Below are positions 44,929-53,577 of a stretch of DNA of 64,000 nt, piece after piece. Under the pieces are notes generated by a model, which did not search any database, was not told the origin of the DNA, and worked only from the letters and a program-made list of their open reading frames with translations. The stretch covers positions 210,658 to 274,657 of the forward strand of contig CALWVS010000001.1 in the NCBI GenBank assembly GCA_944385095.1. The letters run 5' to 3'. The DNA is from an uncultured Oscillospiraceae bacterium (GTDB lineage Bacteria > Bacillota > Clostridia > Oscillospirales > Oscillospiraceae). Position numbers and translations under genes: made by a program. The stretch's first letter is position 1; every line of letters begins with the position of its first letter.

Positions 44929-45996
44929 TTGAGTAGAAAAGCAATATCAGGTGTGGTTTTAGCCTTTGTGCTATCCATCTTCATGCAAGGTGGAGTTGGT
45001 GTACAGGCAGCAGCGGTTCAAGAGCCAGAGATTGCCTGTATCCAGACACAGGAGATGGAGGGAAAACAACTGATTCCATTGGGGAATGCAGTTGGAATTA
45101 AGTTGTTTTCCGATGGTGTGTTGGTGGTGGGATTGTCCTCCATTGATACAGTGACTGGTCCAGCCTCACCGGGAAAGACCAGCGGATTAAAGGTAGGGGA
45201 CTTGATTACCCATATCAATGAACAGGAAGTCAACACCATAGAACAGGTGCAGGACATTTTGAAACAGGAACAGGGAAACCCTCTGACTCTACAGGTAAAC
45301 CGCAAGGATAGTTCCTTGCAGCTTTCCGCTCAGGCACTGCAAAATAGTGCAGGTGATTACCAGTTGGGGGTATGGCTGCGAGATTCTATGGCTGGTATTG
45401 GTACCATGACATTCTATGACCCAGAAAGTGGTATGTTTGCAGCATTGGGGCATGGAATCAATGATGTGGACACAGCCATGAGAATGCCATTGGAATCGGG
45501 CAGTATTATGGAAGCCACGGTTTCGGAGGTCAAAAAAGGCACAGCAGGAGAACCGGGGGAATTGCATGGTGTGTTTGATTTGACAGAAGATATGGGAACC
45601 TTGTTTGCCAACACAGACCAGGGTATTTTTGGGCAAATTGAGCCAGAGAACATGATTGCACCCATGGAGCCAGTAGAAATTGCAGCTCCACAGGAAATAA
45701 AAAAAGGGAAAGCAACCATACGTTCTAATATTTCTGGTAACGAAGTGTTAGAATATGAGATAGAAATTCTTGATATTGACACAACTGAGAACACCAGAAA
45801 TATGATGATTCAAGTCACAGACCCAAGACTGCTGGAGGCGACGGGCGGCATTGTACAGGGTATGTCAGGCAGTCCCATTTTGCAGGACGGAAAGATTGTA
45901 GGAGCTGTGACCCATGTTCTGGTCAATGACCCCACAAGGGGCTATGGTATTTTCATTGAAAATATGCTGGAGGCAGTGGGGAACAGTGCACAATAA
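44929..45996 (+). CDS. spoIVB: SpoIVB serine peptidase
   Basis: The 355-residue product has a signal or anchor helix, a PDZ domain (about residues 55-125; SGLKVGDLITHINEQEV) and an S55 peptidase domain. The catalytic His lies in ALGHGIND and the Ser in VQGMSGSPILQ. In sporulation SpoIVB is made in the forespore and triggers pro-sigma-K processing. The TTG start at 44929 is preceded by a run of G residues. In most spore-formers spo0A follows directly; here it lies about 4 kb downstream. Confidence 0.93.
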   Translation: MSRKAISGVVLAFVLSIFMQGGVGVQAAAVQEPEIACIQTQEMEGKQLIPLGNAVGIKLFSDGVLVVGLSSIDTVTGPASPGKTSGLKVGDLITHINEQEVNTIEQVQDILKQEQGNPLTLQVNRKDSSLQLSAQALQNSAGDYQLGVWLRDSMAGIGTMTFYDPESGMFAALGHGINDVDTAMRMPLESGSIMEATVSEVKKGTAGEPGELHGVFDLTEDMGTLFANTDQGIFGQIEPENMIAPMEPVEIAAPQEIKKGKATIRSNISGNEVLEYEIEILDIDTTENTRNMMIQVTDPRLLEATGGIVQGMSGSPILQDGKIVGAVTHVLVNDPTRGYGIFIENMLEAVGNSAQ

Positions 45997-46035
45997 AGAG
46001 ACAGGGCAGCCAACGGGTTGCCCTGTCTCTTTATA
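45996..46035 (+). terminator. Intrinsic terminator of spoIVB
   Basis: AAAGAGACAGGGCA and its complement enclose a short loop and end in TTTAT. Transcription should not run on towards spo0A. Confidence 0.88.
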
Positions 46036-46126
46036 AAAAACGTTCTTGAAATAGATTCATAAATATGGTACAATCCGAAAAAATTCTGATTGATGGTTTT
46101 AGCTTCACAATAGGAGGAAAAAGGCG

Positions 46127-46327
46127 GTGTACCAATATAAAACAGAAATTTTAACAGTCAGTATGAAATGGTTCTCAGATAAAGCAGATGCAAATGATAT
46201 AGCAGCATTGGACCAACTTCTGAATGAGAGAGCGGCAGATGGATGGGAACTGGTGACATACGATTATATGGCAACCTCACTACAGGTGAAGGGTGCATTT
46301 GTGATTACATTTAGAAAGCCTAAGTAA
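46127..46327 (+). CDS. DUF4177-type small protein
   Basis: The 66-residue product (GTG start after AGGAGG) has the DUF4177 pattern: LNERAADGWELVTYDY followed by a beta-strand end. Function is unknown. It is the first gene in the interval between spoIVB and spo0A. Confidence 0.75.
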   Translation: MYQYKTEILTVSMKWFSDKADANDIAALDQLLNERAADGWELVTYDYMATSLQVKGAFVITFRKPK

Positions 46328-46369
46328 GAGACGATTTTACAAAATTGGAATATATAAAATTAGGTGTGT

Positions 46370-47413
46370 TTACCAGTTGGTAAACACGCCTAGTTTTTGC
46401 CCAATGAGTTCTTTTGCTTTCGTAAAACGCTCAAGGTAACTTCCACCAATGGAAGTGTATTCCACACCATAGTGGTGGAGCAGGTCCACGATTTGCTTGC
46501 TGTATTTTTCTCTGTTTTGGGCGATTTCTTCACTTCTGGTTCCGTCTTGTACAAACTCCACCGTTGGTTCCAAAAAGAGCACCAAATCCCAATGGGTAAT
46601 GATGTGGATTGCCTCTGCCAACGCCTGACAGTTGTTTTTTTCTTCCTGATTGTTCAATAGAAAATTGGCATAAAATAAGGTGGTTAATGCATCTGTATCC
46701 ACAAACAGCAGACGATTGCTCTCTTTCACTGCATCCATTACCTTTATTTTTTGTCTCAGCAGATTTTCATATAAATCCTCTGCCATCATCCACTCCTCTC
46801 CACCGGCGTAGGCACAGGTGCCTCTGCCCACTTCAGCCACAAAATTGGTATTGTAGGCAAGAGCCAGATTTTGCACCAAAGTGGATTTTCCTGTGGATTC
46901 ACTGCCTAAAATTAGAATTTTATTCACATAATAAGGTTTGCATGCCTGCGGAATGTAGTCCCAGTGGGACAGTGCCCACTTCCGAATTTCTGTGGAACTA
47001 ATGGGAACCTCCTTTCTGGGAAAGTAATGTACCACAGACTCAGGTGCATAAAGTTGCTCAAATCGGTTGGTGCCCAAATAATCATCTCCACAAAATACAA
47101 TATCAATGGGCTTTCCAATTTTGCGTTTGATGTCTCTGGCACCTTGTTCCCAATAGTAGTCTGTGTTGTATACCTCTTTGCTGATGGCAGTATCTTCCAC
47201 CAGAATGATTTTAATATTGGGAAGATGTTTGAGGCTGTTTAAAATCCATCGATACCTTAATTCCTTGCTGGTGGACTCTCTCCCTTCACACCAACTGATG
47301 ACAATATACAGCTCCTCACACATAGAGGCAGCTTTGATCATGTCGTGAAGGTGCCCCACATGGAGCGGGTCAAAGGAACCACCAAACATGCCTACTTTAT
47401 ATTGCACTGCCAT
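46370..47413 (-). CDS. nadR: NadR-like NMN adenylyltransferase / ribosylnicotinamide kinase, no HTH
   Basis: The 347-residue product joins a nucleotidyltransferase domain (GMFGGSFDPLHVGHLHDMI with the HxGH motif; residues about 1-165) to a P-loop kinase (LGSESTGKSTLVQNLA; about 165-347). It should phosphorylate nicotinamide riboside and adenylate the product to NAD. The N-terminal helix-turn-helix repressor domain of enterobacterial NadR is absent, so it is likely only enzymatic. It overlaps pnuC by 17 bases. Confidence 0.93.
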   Translation of the reverse strand: MAVQYKVGMFGGSFDPLHVGHLHDMIKAASMCEELYIVISWCEGRESTSKELRYRWILNSLKHLPNIKIILVEDTAISKEVYNTDYYWEQGARDIKRKIGKPIDIVFCGDDYLGTNRFEQLYAPESVVHYFPRKEVPISSTEIRKWALSHWDYIPQACKPYYVNKILILGSESTGKSTLVQNLALAYNTNFVAEVGRGTCAYAGGEEWMMAEDLYENLLRQKIKVMDAVKESNRLLFVDTDALTTLFYANFLLNNQEEKNNCQALAEAIHIITHWDLVLFLEPTVEFVQDGTRSEEIAQNREKYSKQIVDLLHHYGVEYTSIGGSYLERFTKAKELIGQKLGVFTNW

Positions 47414-48122
47414 TTCCTGCTTTCTGTTCTAATTTCTTTTCATTGTGCATTGCCTCGGTTTCCCATTTGATACACATGATAATGGCATTGCCAAGATAGA
47501 CAATCCACATGAGAAGGGTAGCAATGTTGTCATTCCCTGCCATGAAGTCACAACTCCAAAGATAAATGGTGAATATGTCAACACAAATCCAAATCCACCA
47601 CTGCTCCGCATACATGCCAATACTGACAATCATTGCAATGACAGAACAAGTGGTGGTGAATGAGTCTACATAGGGCATAGCACCACCCAACAGCTTTAAG
47701 ACCAGCCCATAGAGCAGAGTAAAAACAGCGATACAGAGGACATAACAGATGCGTTTTTTCTTTGTCATATGCCGTTTGTTGACTTCGGCTGTCTCCGCAT
47801 TCATATGTTTTTTCCACACACAAAACCCTACAATCTGCATGGGGGCATAGTACAGGGCATTTAACATGGTTTCTCCATAATATGCCGCTTGATAGGCAAT
47901 GATGGCATACAAAATGGAGTTGACCAGACCAAACAGATAGGCAGATAGCTTCCCTTTTCCTGTACAGATGACACAAATAACTCCACTTGTAGCAGAAATA
48001 ATACCCAAAATACTGTCTTGCCAGTAGATACTGAGTCCAATGATGACCGCACAGGCAAGAAAAATCCATGTAATTTCCCATAGTTTCCAGCCGGTGAGTT
48101 CCTGTTTTAGAATGGTTTTCAT
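47397..48122 (-). CDS. pnuC: Nicotinamide riboside transporter PnuC
   Basis: The 241-residue product has seven predicted membrane helices and the PnuC motifs WQDSILGIISATSGVICV and EQWWIWICVDIFTIYLW. It lets nicotinamide riboside enter by facilitated diffusion, trapped by the NadR kinase encoded next. The start is uncertain: an ATG at 48122 (MKTILKQELTGW) or a TTG at 48149. Confidence 0.93.
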   Translation of the reverse strand: MKTILKQELTGWKLWEITWIFLACAVIIGLSIYWQDSILGIISATSGVICVICTGKGKLSAYLFGLVNSILYAIIAYQAAYYGETMLNALYYAPMQIVGFCVWKKHMNAETAEVNKRHMTKKKRICYVLCIAVFTLLYGLVLKLLGGAMPYVDSFTTTCSVIAMIVSIGMYAEQWWIWICVDIFTIYLWSCDFMAGNDNIATLLMWIVYLGNAIIMCIKWETEAMHNEKKLEQKAGNGSAI

Positions 48123-48201
48123 TGTTTTCGAGTGCCTTATATTTTTCAATTAAAAGTAGACACCCTTTCTCTCCTTTCGTCTGTATTCCCTTTCCAACAG
48201 A

Positions 48202-48230
48202 ATTATAGTATAGGTAACCAAGAAAAACAA
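48202..48230 (-). promoter_or_regulatory. Promoter of pnuC-nadR
   Basis: On the minus strand TTGTTT is followed after 17 bases by TATAAT. The leader is about 75 bases and contains GAAAGGAGAGAAAGGG but no recognised riboswitch. Confidence 0.65.
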
Positions 48231-48265
48231 GATTGACAAGAAAACCCAATTTATAGCCAAATACG

Positions 48266-48316
48266 AAAAATCTCAGCAGAAGGTGGGGAACGAACCACCT
48301 TCTGTTGAGATTTTTT
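48266..48316 (-). terminator. Bidirectional terminator
   Basis: TCTCAGCAGAAGGTGG pairs with CCACCTTCTGTTGAGA except for a 2-base internal mismatch, flanked by A- and T-runs. It ends the XRE/membrane-protein operon on the minus strand. Confidence 0.9.
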
Positions 48317-48358
48317 ATTTTATGCGTCAAGAAAAATGTCAGGTACTATCATATTCCT

Positions 48359-48760
48359 TTAATATTTGCGTTTCAAAACCAAATAGCTGACCCAATACAA
48401 CAAAATCAAAAGGCAAACCCCACTGCTTGTGACCAGACTGAGTGTATTCTGACCCAAAATATGCAGTACAATGCAGGCAATGGCACAGATGAGCACAAAG
48501 AGATATCCAGCCCAAGCCCATGCCTTTGTGGCAAGGTAACGGTTGCGTTCATCTTTTGATTCTACTTCCATTTTTTTACGATATTCTGGATTGAGCATGT
48601 AACGCCCCCAGCGCATTATCTGTACAATACCCACTGCAATAAAAGCAATCCCTAAACTGTTCCAATATTCATCCAGTTTTGTGACAAAATACGCAATACA
48701 TAGACCAATACCCAAAAGAACCCAAAAAATGCTGAGAAAAATTCTGCGATTGTTTTTCAT
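48359..48760 (-). CDS. Four-helix membrane protein linked to an XRE regulator
   Basis: The 133-residue product has four predicted membrane helices arranged as two hairpins, with a polar cytoplasmic loop between (LNPEYRKKMEVESKDERNRY). Such proteins often follow a small XRE regulator in Firmicutes. Function is unknown. The 4-base overlap with the regulator gene shows they form one unit. Confidence 0.8.
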   Translation of the reverse strand: MKNNRRIFLSIFWVLLGIGLCIAYFVTKLDEYWNSLGIAFIAVGIVQIMRWGRYMLNPEYRKKMEVESKDERNRYLATKAWAWAGYLFVLICAIACIVLHILGQNTLSLVTSSGVCLLILLYWVSYLVLKRKY

Positions 48761-48960
48761 AGGGCTTCCTCCTCAAAAATAAAAATGTCCTCAATGGTCA
48801 TACCAAAATACACAGCAATGTTGTGGGCCAGAAAGATAGAGGGGTTATATCTGCCACGCTCTAAAGAACTGATGGTCTGTCTGGATACCCCAAGACTTTT
48901 TGCCAAATCTTCCTGTAGGATGCCCCGTTCTTTGCGGAGTTCTTCTATACGGTTTTTCAT
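48757..48960 (-). CDS. XRE-family transcriptional regulator
   Basis: The 67-residue product is a single helix-turn-helix domain (LAKSLGVSRQTISSLERGRY) ending FGMTIEDIFIFEEE, typical of small self-regulating Cro/CI-like proteins. The ATG at 48960 has AAGGAGGAAGAT upstream. Two similar 18-base operator-like sites flank its promoter, which suggests tight self-repression. Confidence 0.9.
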   Translation of the reverse strand: MKNRIEELRKERGILQEDLAKSLGVSRQTISSLERGRYNPSIFLAHNIAVYFGMTIEDIFIFEEEAL

Positions 48961-48975
48961 ATCTTCCTCCTTTGT

Positions 48976-49039
48976 TGTAAAGCTTGCTTTACATTTGTAT
49001 CGTAACATAGAGCTTCTTAAATGTCAAGTACACTTTACA
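48976..49039 (-). promoter_or_regulatory. Promoter with two flanking operator-like palindromes
   Basis: On the minus strand TTGACA (49027-49022) and TACGAT (49004-48999) are 17 bases apart. An 18-base inverted repeat, TGTAAAGCAAGCTTTACA, lies at 48976-48993 over the expected transcript start. A related copy, TGTAAAGTGTACTTGACA, lies at 49022-49039 and includes the whole -35 box. Bound repressor would block both. Confidence 0.75.
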
Positions 49040-49153
49040 TGAAAATGGGAATCTTTTTATCTTGGACGTGTAATGAATAGAAGGAACTAGAGCATATAGA
49101 AACCTGACAAAAGGTAAGAAATATCTTACCTTCCATATTTACAAATAAATACA

Positions 49154-49182
49154 TTGAAAAACATAGCATGTTATTATATAAT
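49154..49182 (+). promoter_or_regulatory. Promoter of the RelB-like gene
   Basis: TTGAAA and a perfect TATAAT are spaced by 17 bases, followed by AAAAAGGAGG before the start. Confidence 0.7.
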
Positions 49183-49210
49183 ATAGAATGTAAAAAAAGG
49201 AGGGCTTTCC

Positions 49211-49741
49211 ATGAGTTATACCATTACCATTGATGACAAGCTGGAACAAGATGCACAGTTGGTTTTGGATCGGATTGGCTTGGATATGGATGCACTCATT
49301 CGGATGACCCTGAAACGGGTGGTGTTGGATGAAGGAATTTCCTTCTTAGTGGGGGAACAGAAAAGCAAAAAAAAAGCGATGCCCTGTGAGATAGACCGGA
49401 TGACAAAAAACAAAGCCATTTCTCTTTTTGCAGCAAAGGGCATCAGTGTGGGAAAAAATGTGACCTTTGCCTCCAAAAATAAAATGGCATCCAATTATTG
49501 GGCAAACCCAATGTTTGAAGTTTTAACCATGGAATGGTGCTTGATTCTCAATGATTGGATTCATAGAACCCTGTTTCTGTTCCGAATTCCATTGGGGACA
49601 GTATTACCAACTCAGTTGGTGAAACGAAGGGACCAACAACAGCGAATTGATTTACAGATTTGCTACAGCGACCCTACCTTTACGGATAATCGGAGTAAAT
49701 TGAGCTTTGCCCCATTTTTGGTAGAGCAGGTATCTTATTGA
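49211..49741 (+). CDS. RelB/DinJ-like ribbon-helix-helix protein with extra C-terminal domain, no toxin
   Basis: The first 48 residues (TITIDDKLEQDAQLVLDRIG and then a helix ending in LKRVVLDEGISF) resemble the DNA-binding part of RelB/DinJ antitoxins. A further 128 residues follow, far longer than a normal antitoxin tail, with WANPMFEVLTMEWCLILNDW and no match I know. No RelE/YafQ-like toxin gene lies on either side. It may be a repurposed regulator or a fused single-gene system. Confidence 0.65.
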   Translation: MSYTITIDDKLEQDAQLVLDRIGLDMDALIRMTLKRVVLDEGISFLVGEQKSKKKAMPCEIDRMTKNKAISLFAAKGISVGKNVTFASKNKMASNYWANPMFEVLTMEWCLILNDWIHRTLFLFRIPLGTVLPTQLVKRRDQQQRIDLQICYSDPTFTDNRSKLSFAPFLVEQVSY

Positions 49742-49815
49742 CACATACCTTGTGGAGAGAATGTGTGTGATTAATTTTGCATAATTTCAGGTAAGAAATG
49801 CAATAAATTGAGTTG

Positions 49816-49824
49816 TTTGTCGAA
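49816..49824 (+). promoter_or_regulatory. Spo0A-binding site (0A box) upstream of spo0A
   Basis: TTTGTCGAA is an exact match to the 0A-box consensus, 134 bases before the spo0A start; a partial second copy (TAGTCGA) follows 4 bases later. It suggests autoregulation. I could not assign a convincing promoter around it. Confidence 0.65.
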
Positions 49825-49957
49825 TATAGTCGATATTTTCTTTACCATTTTATGCCAAACCATCTTGCGTATGCTGTCTGATTATGATACATTTAACTCA
49901 ACCAATCCAATTCCCATCGAAGTGGATGGAATTACAATGATAAAGGGAGATGTCAAA

Positions 49958-50734
49958 ATGGATTTCACTAAAAAAGTATTGGTGGCTGATGCCGGTGAGG
50001 AGTTTCGCAGCCACTTTATAGAAAGGCTGAATCAAGAAAATGATTTGGTGGTTGTAGGTGAGACAGGTGATGGGGAGGAACTTCTGGAGCTTGTGAAAAG
50101 TACAGAAGCAGATATCATTGTGATGGAAATGGTACTGTCCACAATAGATGGTGTGGAGGTTTTGGAGAAATTAGAGGAGATGAATCTTCCAACAAAACCA
50201 AAAATATTGGTTCTGTCCAGCTATGCCTGCGGGGCTATGGCAGAGTTGGCAGCCTCCAAAGGTGCCGATCACTATATGGCAAAACCCTGTCGCTTGGGAA
50301 CTGTGTGTGAACGGATTCGGCAGTTGACTTCTGTCTCTGGCAGTGTACCTGCTACCCAAAATCTGCCCAGCAGTCTGGAAAGTAAAGTGACAGCAATTAT
50401 ACATGAAGTGGGTGTGCCAGCTCACATCAAAGGGTATCAATACTTGAGAGAGGCAATTATGATTGCTGTGGCTGACATGGATGTCATCAACGCAGTGACA
50501 AAGGTACTGTATCCTGAAGTTGCAAAAAAGTTTAATACCACATCTTCCCGTGTGGAGAGAGCCATTCGACATGCCATTGAGGTTGCATGGGATCGAGGCG
50601 ATTTGGAGGTATTGCAGAAGTATTTTGGTTATACCGTTTCCAACATCAAAGGAAAACCCACCAACAGCGAGTTTATTGCAATGATTGCAGATCGGCTTCA
50701 TCTGCAACAGAGAGAAAGCAAAGAGTGGAAGTAA
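49958..50734 (+). CDS. spo0A: Sporulation master regulator Spo0A with altered phosphorylation site
   Basis: The 258-residue product has a receiver domain (1-125) and the Spo0A C-terminal DNA-binding domain (about 140-258), whose recognition region ([20 protein letters not shown]) is well conserved. In the receiver the usual acidic pair is D11-A12 rather than D-D, and the phosphoacceptor Asp is replaced by Glu57 in [14 protein letters not shown]; the common Pro after it is also lost. The conserved Lys (MAKPC) and Ser/Thr (LVLSSY) remain. It may not be switched by the normal phosphorelay and could be constitutively active or differently controlled. The ATG at 49958 follows AAAGGGAGA. Confidence 0.92.
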   Translation: MDFTKKVLVADAGEEFRSHFIERLNQENDLVVVGETGDGEELLELVKSTEADIIVMEMVLSTIDGVEVLEKLEEMNLPTKPKILVLSSYACGAMAELAASKGADHYMAKPCRLGTVCERIRQLTSVSGSVPATQNLPSSLESKVTAIIHEVGVPAHIKGYQYLREAIMIAVADMDVINAVTKVLYPEVAKKFNTTSSRVERAIRHAIEVAWDRGDLEVLQKYFGYTVSNIKGKPTNSEFIAMIADRLHLQQRESKEWK

Positions 50735-50843
50735 ACAGAGGATTGTTACAATCCGCTGTTTTTGTGTAATTTTGGCAGAATAACCTCCAAGTAGAAAGAG
50801 AGATGGGCAAAAATCGTGTGCCCCAATGAGAGGAGAACATAGG

Positions 50844-51098
50844 ATGACCATTCAGTATCAACCAAAGGGAGTTTGTGCAAGACAGTTTCAGATTGAATTG
50901 GAAAATGGCGTGATTCAATCCCTGCAAGTGCAGGGAGGATGCAATGGAAATTTACAGGGAATTGCTATGCTGCTCAAAGGAATGCCTGCCAAAGAGGCCA
51001 TTGAGCGAATGCAAGGGATTCGCTGTGGAATAAAAGGGACCTCGTGCCCCGATCAGATTTCCAAAGCCCTACAGGCGGCGTTGGACTCAGAGACATAA
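50844..51098 (+). CDS. TSCPD-domain protein (TIGR03905 type)
   Basis: The 84-residue product has conserved Cys in PKGVCARQF, QGGCNGN and CGIKGTSCPDQI, the pattern of the TSCPD domain found at the end of some ribonucleotide reductases and as stand-alone small proteins. Function of the stand-alone form is unknown. The start at 50844 has GAGGAG upstream. A shared hairpin follows. Confidence 0.85.
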   Translation: MTIQYQPKGVCARQFQIELENGVIQSLQVQGGCNGNLQGIAMLLKGMPAKEAIERMQGIRCGIKGTSCPDQISKALQAALDSET

Positions 51099-51140
51099 AA
51101 AATGGGTGCAGCACTTGCAAATCGCAAAGGCTGCACCCTG
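51096..51140 (-). terminator. Bidirectional terminator between the TSCPD gene and ftsH
   Basis: GGGTGCAGC and its complement with an inner TTGC/GCAA pairing. A T-run follows on the minus strand after ftsH; the plus-strand side has a weaker TTTATT. Confidence 0.85.
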
Positions 51141-51144
51141 TTTA

Positions 51145-53334
51145 TTATGGTTGATTGTCTTTTGGTTCAGTAGAATCTGTGGGAGTGTTATTCTCATCTT
51201 CTGGTGTAGATGAGGGTGGTTCCTCATCAGAGGTGTTGGTCTTGTCTGGTGCGTGTTCCTCCTCCGCCTTCTCCGATTCCACAGGGACAGGAGGTTTGAT
51301 TTCCTCACTAATCATGTGGATATTGCGGGCTGGAGGCTCAATATCACCAGACAGAGGTTTTGCATGTGTGGAAGCATAGGCATCTTCCACCAGTGCAGGG
51401 TCACGTCCCTCCAGAATGGCAACCATCTCACCACCTGTGATGGTCTCTTTTTCCAACAGATAGGCAACCACCTTATGAATATCATCCAGGTTGTCACGAA
51501 TGAGGGTGACTGCATCCTGATAGCACTGTTCCAACAGACGCTTTACCTCTCGGTCCATAACAGCGGCGGTTTCCTGCGCACAATCCAGACCGTAGCCACC
51601 GTCCAAATACTGGTTACGGACAGAACCCAATGCCATCATACCAAACTCATCACTCATACCAAACATAGCCACCATGTTGCGGGCAATGTTGGTTGCCTCT
51701 TGAATGTCTTGAGAAGCACCATTGGTCATGGTGTTCATCACCACTTCTTCTGCGGCTCGACCGCCCATAGATACTGTAATCTTAGCCATCAGTTCCTCTT
51801 TGGTGCGCAGATTGGTCTTATCTTCCTCAGGCATGAGCAAGGTATAGCCCAGAGAACCTTCTGTGTGAGGTACAATGGTGATTTTCTGTACTGGTTCTGC
51901 ATTCTTTTGCTTGTAGGCAACCATAGCATGACCCACTTCATGGTATGCCACCAGTTTTTTCTCAAATTCAGTGAGAACAGAGTTTTTCTTTTCACTGCCA
52001 GCGATGACAAATTCAAAAGAGGCAAGCAAGTCCTCCTGTGTCACCAGTCGGCGACCATGACGAACGGCACGCAAGGCGGCTTCATTCACCAGGTTGGCAA
52101 GGTCGGCACCTACACAGCCAGCGGTGGCCAGAGCAATTTTCTTCAAGTCCACATCGTCAGAGAGTTTAATCTTTCTGGTGTGTACCTGCAAGGTGGTCAA
52201 TCTGCCAGCCAGATTGGGTCGGTCAATGGTGATTCGGCGGTCAAAACGTCCAGGACGCAATAGAGCCTTGTCCAGTACTTCAGGACGGTTGGTGGCACCC
52301 AATACAATGATGCCCTTTCCAGGATCAAAGCCATCCAACTCAGCCAAAAGCTGATTCAAAGTCTGTTCCCGTTCATCATTGCCACCCATGCGGTTGTCAC
52401 GGGATTTACCAATGGTGTCAATCTCATCAATAAAGATGATACAGGGAGCCATTTTGGAAGCCTCTTTAAAGAGGTCCCGAACACGGGAGGCACCTACACC
52501 CACAAACATCTCCACAAAGTCAGAACCGGAGATGGAGAAGAAGGGAACACCGGCCTCACCGGCAATGGCTTTTGCCAAAAGGGTTTTACCAGTACCCGGA
52601 GGTCCCACCAATAAGGCACCCTTTGGCAGCTTGGCACCAATTTCGGTGTACTTTTGTGGATTGTGCAGGATGTCAATAATCTCCTGCAAGGATTCCTTTG
52701 CCTCATCCTGACCGGCCACATCTAAGAAGGTGACGCCTGTTTTCTTTTCCACATAGACTTTGGCATTGGCTTTGCCAACACCACCCAAACCGCCCATGCC
52801 GCCTTTGCCGCCTACACCTCGGAACAGGAACAGGAACAAAAGCACCATAACCAGAATGGGCAGAATGTAAACCAGGAACAGGTTCAGGAAATAGGCGGAA
52901 CTGTCCACAGGTTCTGTGAATGCAGTGACACCATGAGCGGTAAACAAATCCATAATGGCATCATCCCGCACACCATAGAGGGGGATGGTCACATATTTTG
53001 TTTCTGTTTGTTCCTGTGGTCTTGGGACCAATGAATTGAGCAGTTCCTGTGTTGCATTGGTGGAACGCTCCTGCTCAGGAATTTCCACAGTGACCCCCTC
53101 TTTGAGGGTAAAGGTGTATTGACTGCTTTCGATGTTGACTGTGTCAATTTTATCCTCCTCTACCCATTGAATGAATGTGGTATAGGGGACAATGACTGTG
53201 CTGGCGTTTTCATAGGAGGACCAGCAGCCTCGGAACAGGACTGTCAGAAGCAAAGCCCAGATCACAATGCTGACAATCCCTAGGGCATTTCGCTTGTTGC
53301 GGTTTCCTTTGTCTGGTAACTTATTTGGTTTCAA
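51145..53334 (-). CDS. ftsH: ATP-dependent membrane zinc protease FtsH
   Basis: The 729-residue product has membrane helices at about 18-36 and 150-172 around a small extracytoplasmic domain, an AAA+ module (Walker A GPPGTGKT at 244-251, Walker B FIDEID near 301) and an M41 protease domain with HEVGH at 465-469. A Gly-rich linker follows the second helix. The last 90 residues are acidic and Pro-rich and probably disordered. FtsH degrades damaged membrane proteins and regulators; in B. subtilis it also affects sporulation. The TTG start at 53334 follows GGAGGGA. Confidence 0.97.
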   Translation of the reverse strand: MKPNKLPDKGNRNKRNALGIVSIVIWALLLTVLFRGCWSSYENASTVIVPYTTFIQWVEEDKIDTVNIESSQYTFTLKEGVTVEIPEQERSTNATQELLNSLVPRPQEQTETKYVTIPLYGVRDDAIMDLFTAHGVTAFTEPVDSSAYFLNLFLVYILPILVMVLLFLFLFRGVGGKGGMGGLGGVGKANAKVYVEKKTGVTFLDVAGQDEAKESLQEIIDILHNPQKYTEIGAKLPKGALLVGPPGTGKTLLAKAIAGEAGVPFFSISGSDFVEMFVGVGASRVRDLFKEASKMAPCIIFIDEIDTIGKSRDNRMGGNDEREQTLNQLLAELDGFDPGKGIIVLGATNRPEVLDKALLRPGRFDRRITIDRPNLAGRLTTLQVHTRKIKLSDDVDLKKIALATAGCVGADLANLVNEAALRAVRHGRRLVTQEDLLASFEFVIAGSEKKNSVLTEFEKKLVAYHEVGHAMVAYKQKNAEPVQKITIVPHTEGSLGYTLLMPEEDKTNLRTKEELMAKITVSMGGRAAEEVVMNTMTNGASQDIQEATNIARNMVAMFGMSDEFGMMALGSVRNQYLDGGYGLDCAQETAAVMDREVKRLLEQCYQDAVTLIRDNLDDIHKVVAYLLEKETITGGEMVAILEGRDPALVEDAYASTHAKPLSGDIEPPARNIHMISEEIKPPVPVESEKAEEEHAPDKTNTSDEEPPSSTPEDENNTPTDSTEPKDNQP

Positions 53335-53420
53335 TAGGGAATCCCTCCGTTACAAATACGTACATACTGTGGATGAAGCTGTTCGTTCACACAGATGTTC
53401 ACCACTGGCAAGTGTCCTCT

Positions 53421-53449
53421 ACTATAACACAATCTTCCATTAAACACAA
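53421..53449 (-). promoter_or_regulatory. Promoter of ftsH
   Basis: On the minus strand TTGTGT and TATAGT are spaced by 17 bases, about 85 bases before the TTG start. Confidence 0.55.
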
Positions 53450-53523
53450 GAAAGAGTGCTGTAAACTTTCTGTGAAACTCGTCAGAAGCCCGTGAAATTG
53501 TGCTTCCCTCTCTTTTGAAACTA

Positions 53524-53532
53524 TGCTATAAT
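53524..53532 (+). promoter_or_regulatory. Extended -10 promoter of rlmB
   Basis: TG-C-TATAAT lies 45 bases before the rlmB start; the -35 region (TTCCCT) is weak. Confidence 0.6.
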
Positions 53533-53577
53533 CAACCTCAATGAAAAATACATCCCAAATATTCAGGAGGTTTTGTT

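Noticed and set aside
49211-49741. A complete type II toxin-antitoxin operon
   Set aside because: Only the antitoxin-like gene is present; the neighbours are an XRE regulator on the other strand and spo0A.
51253-52263. A 336-residue open frame on the plus strand
   Set aside because: It lies opposite the conserved ftsH coding region and its composition is that of an antisense shadow frame.
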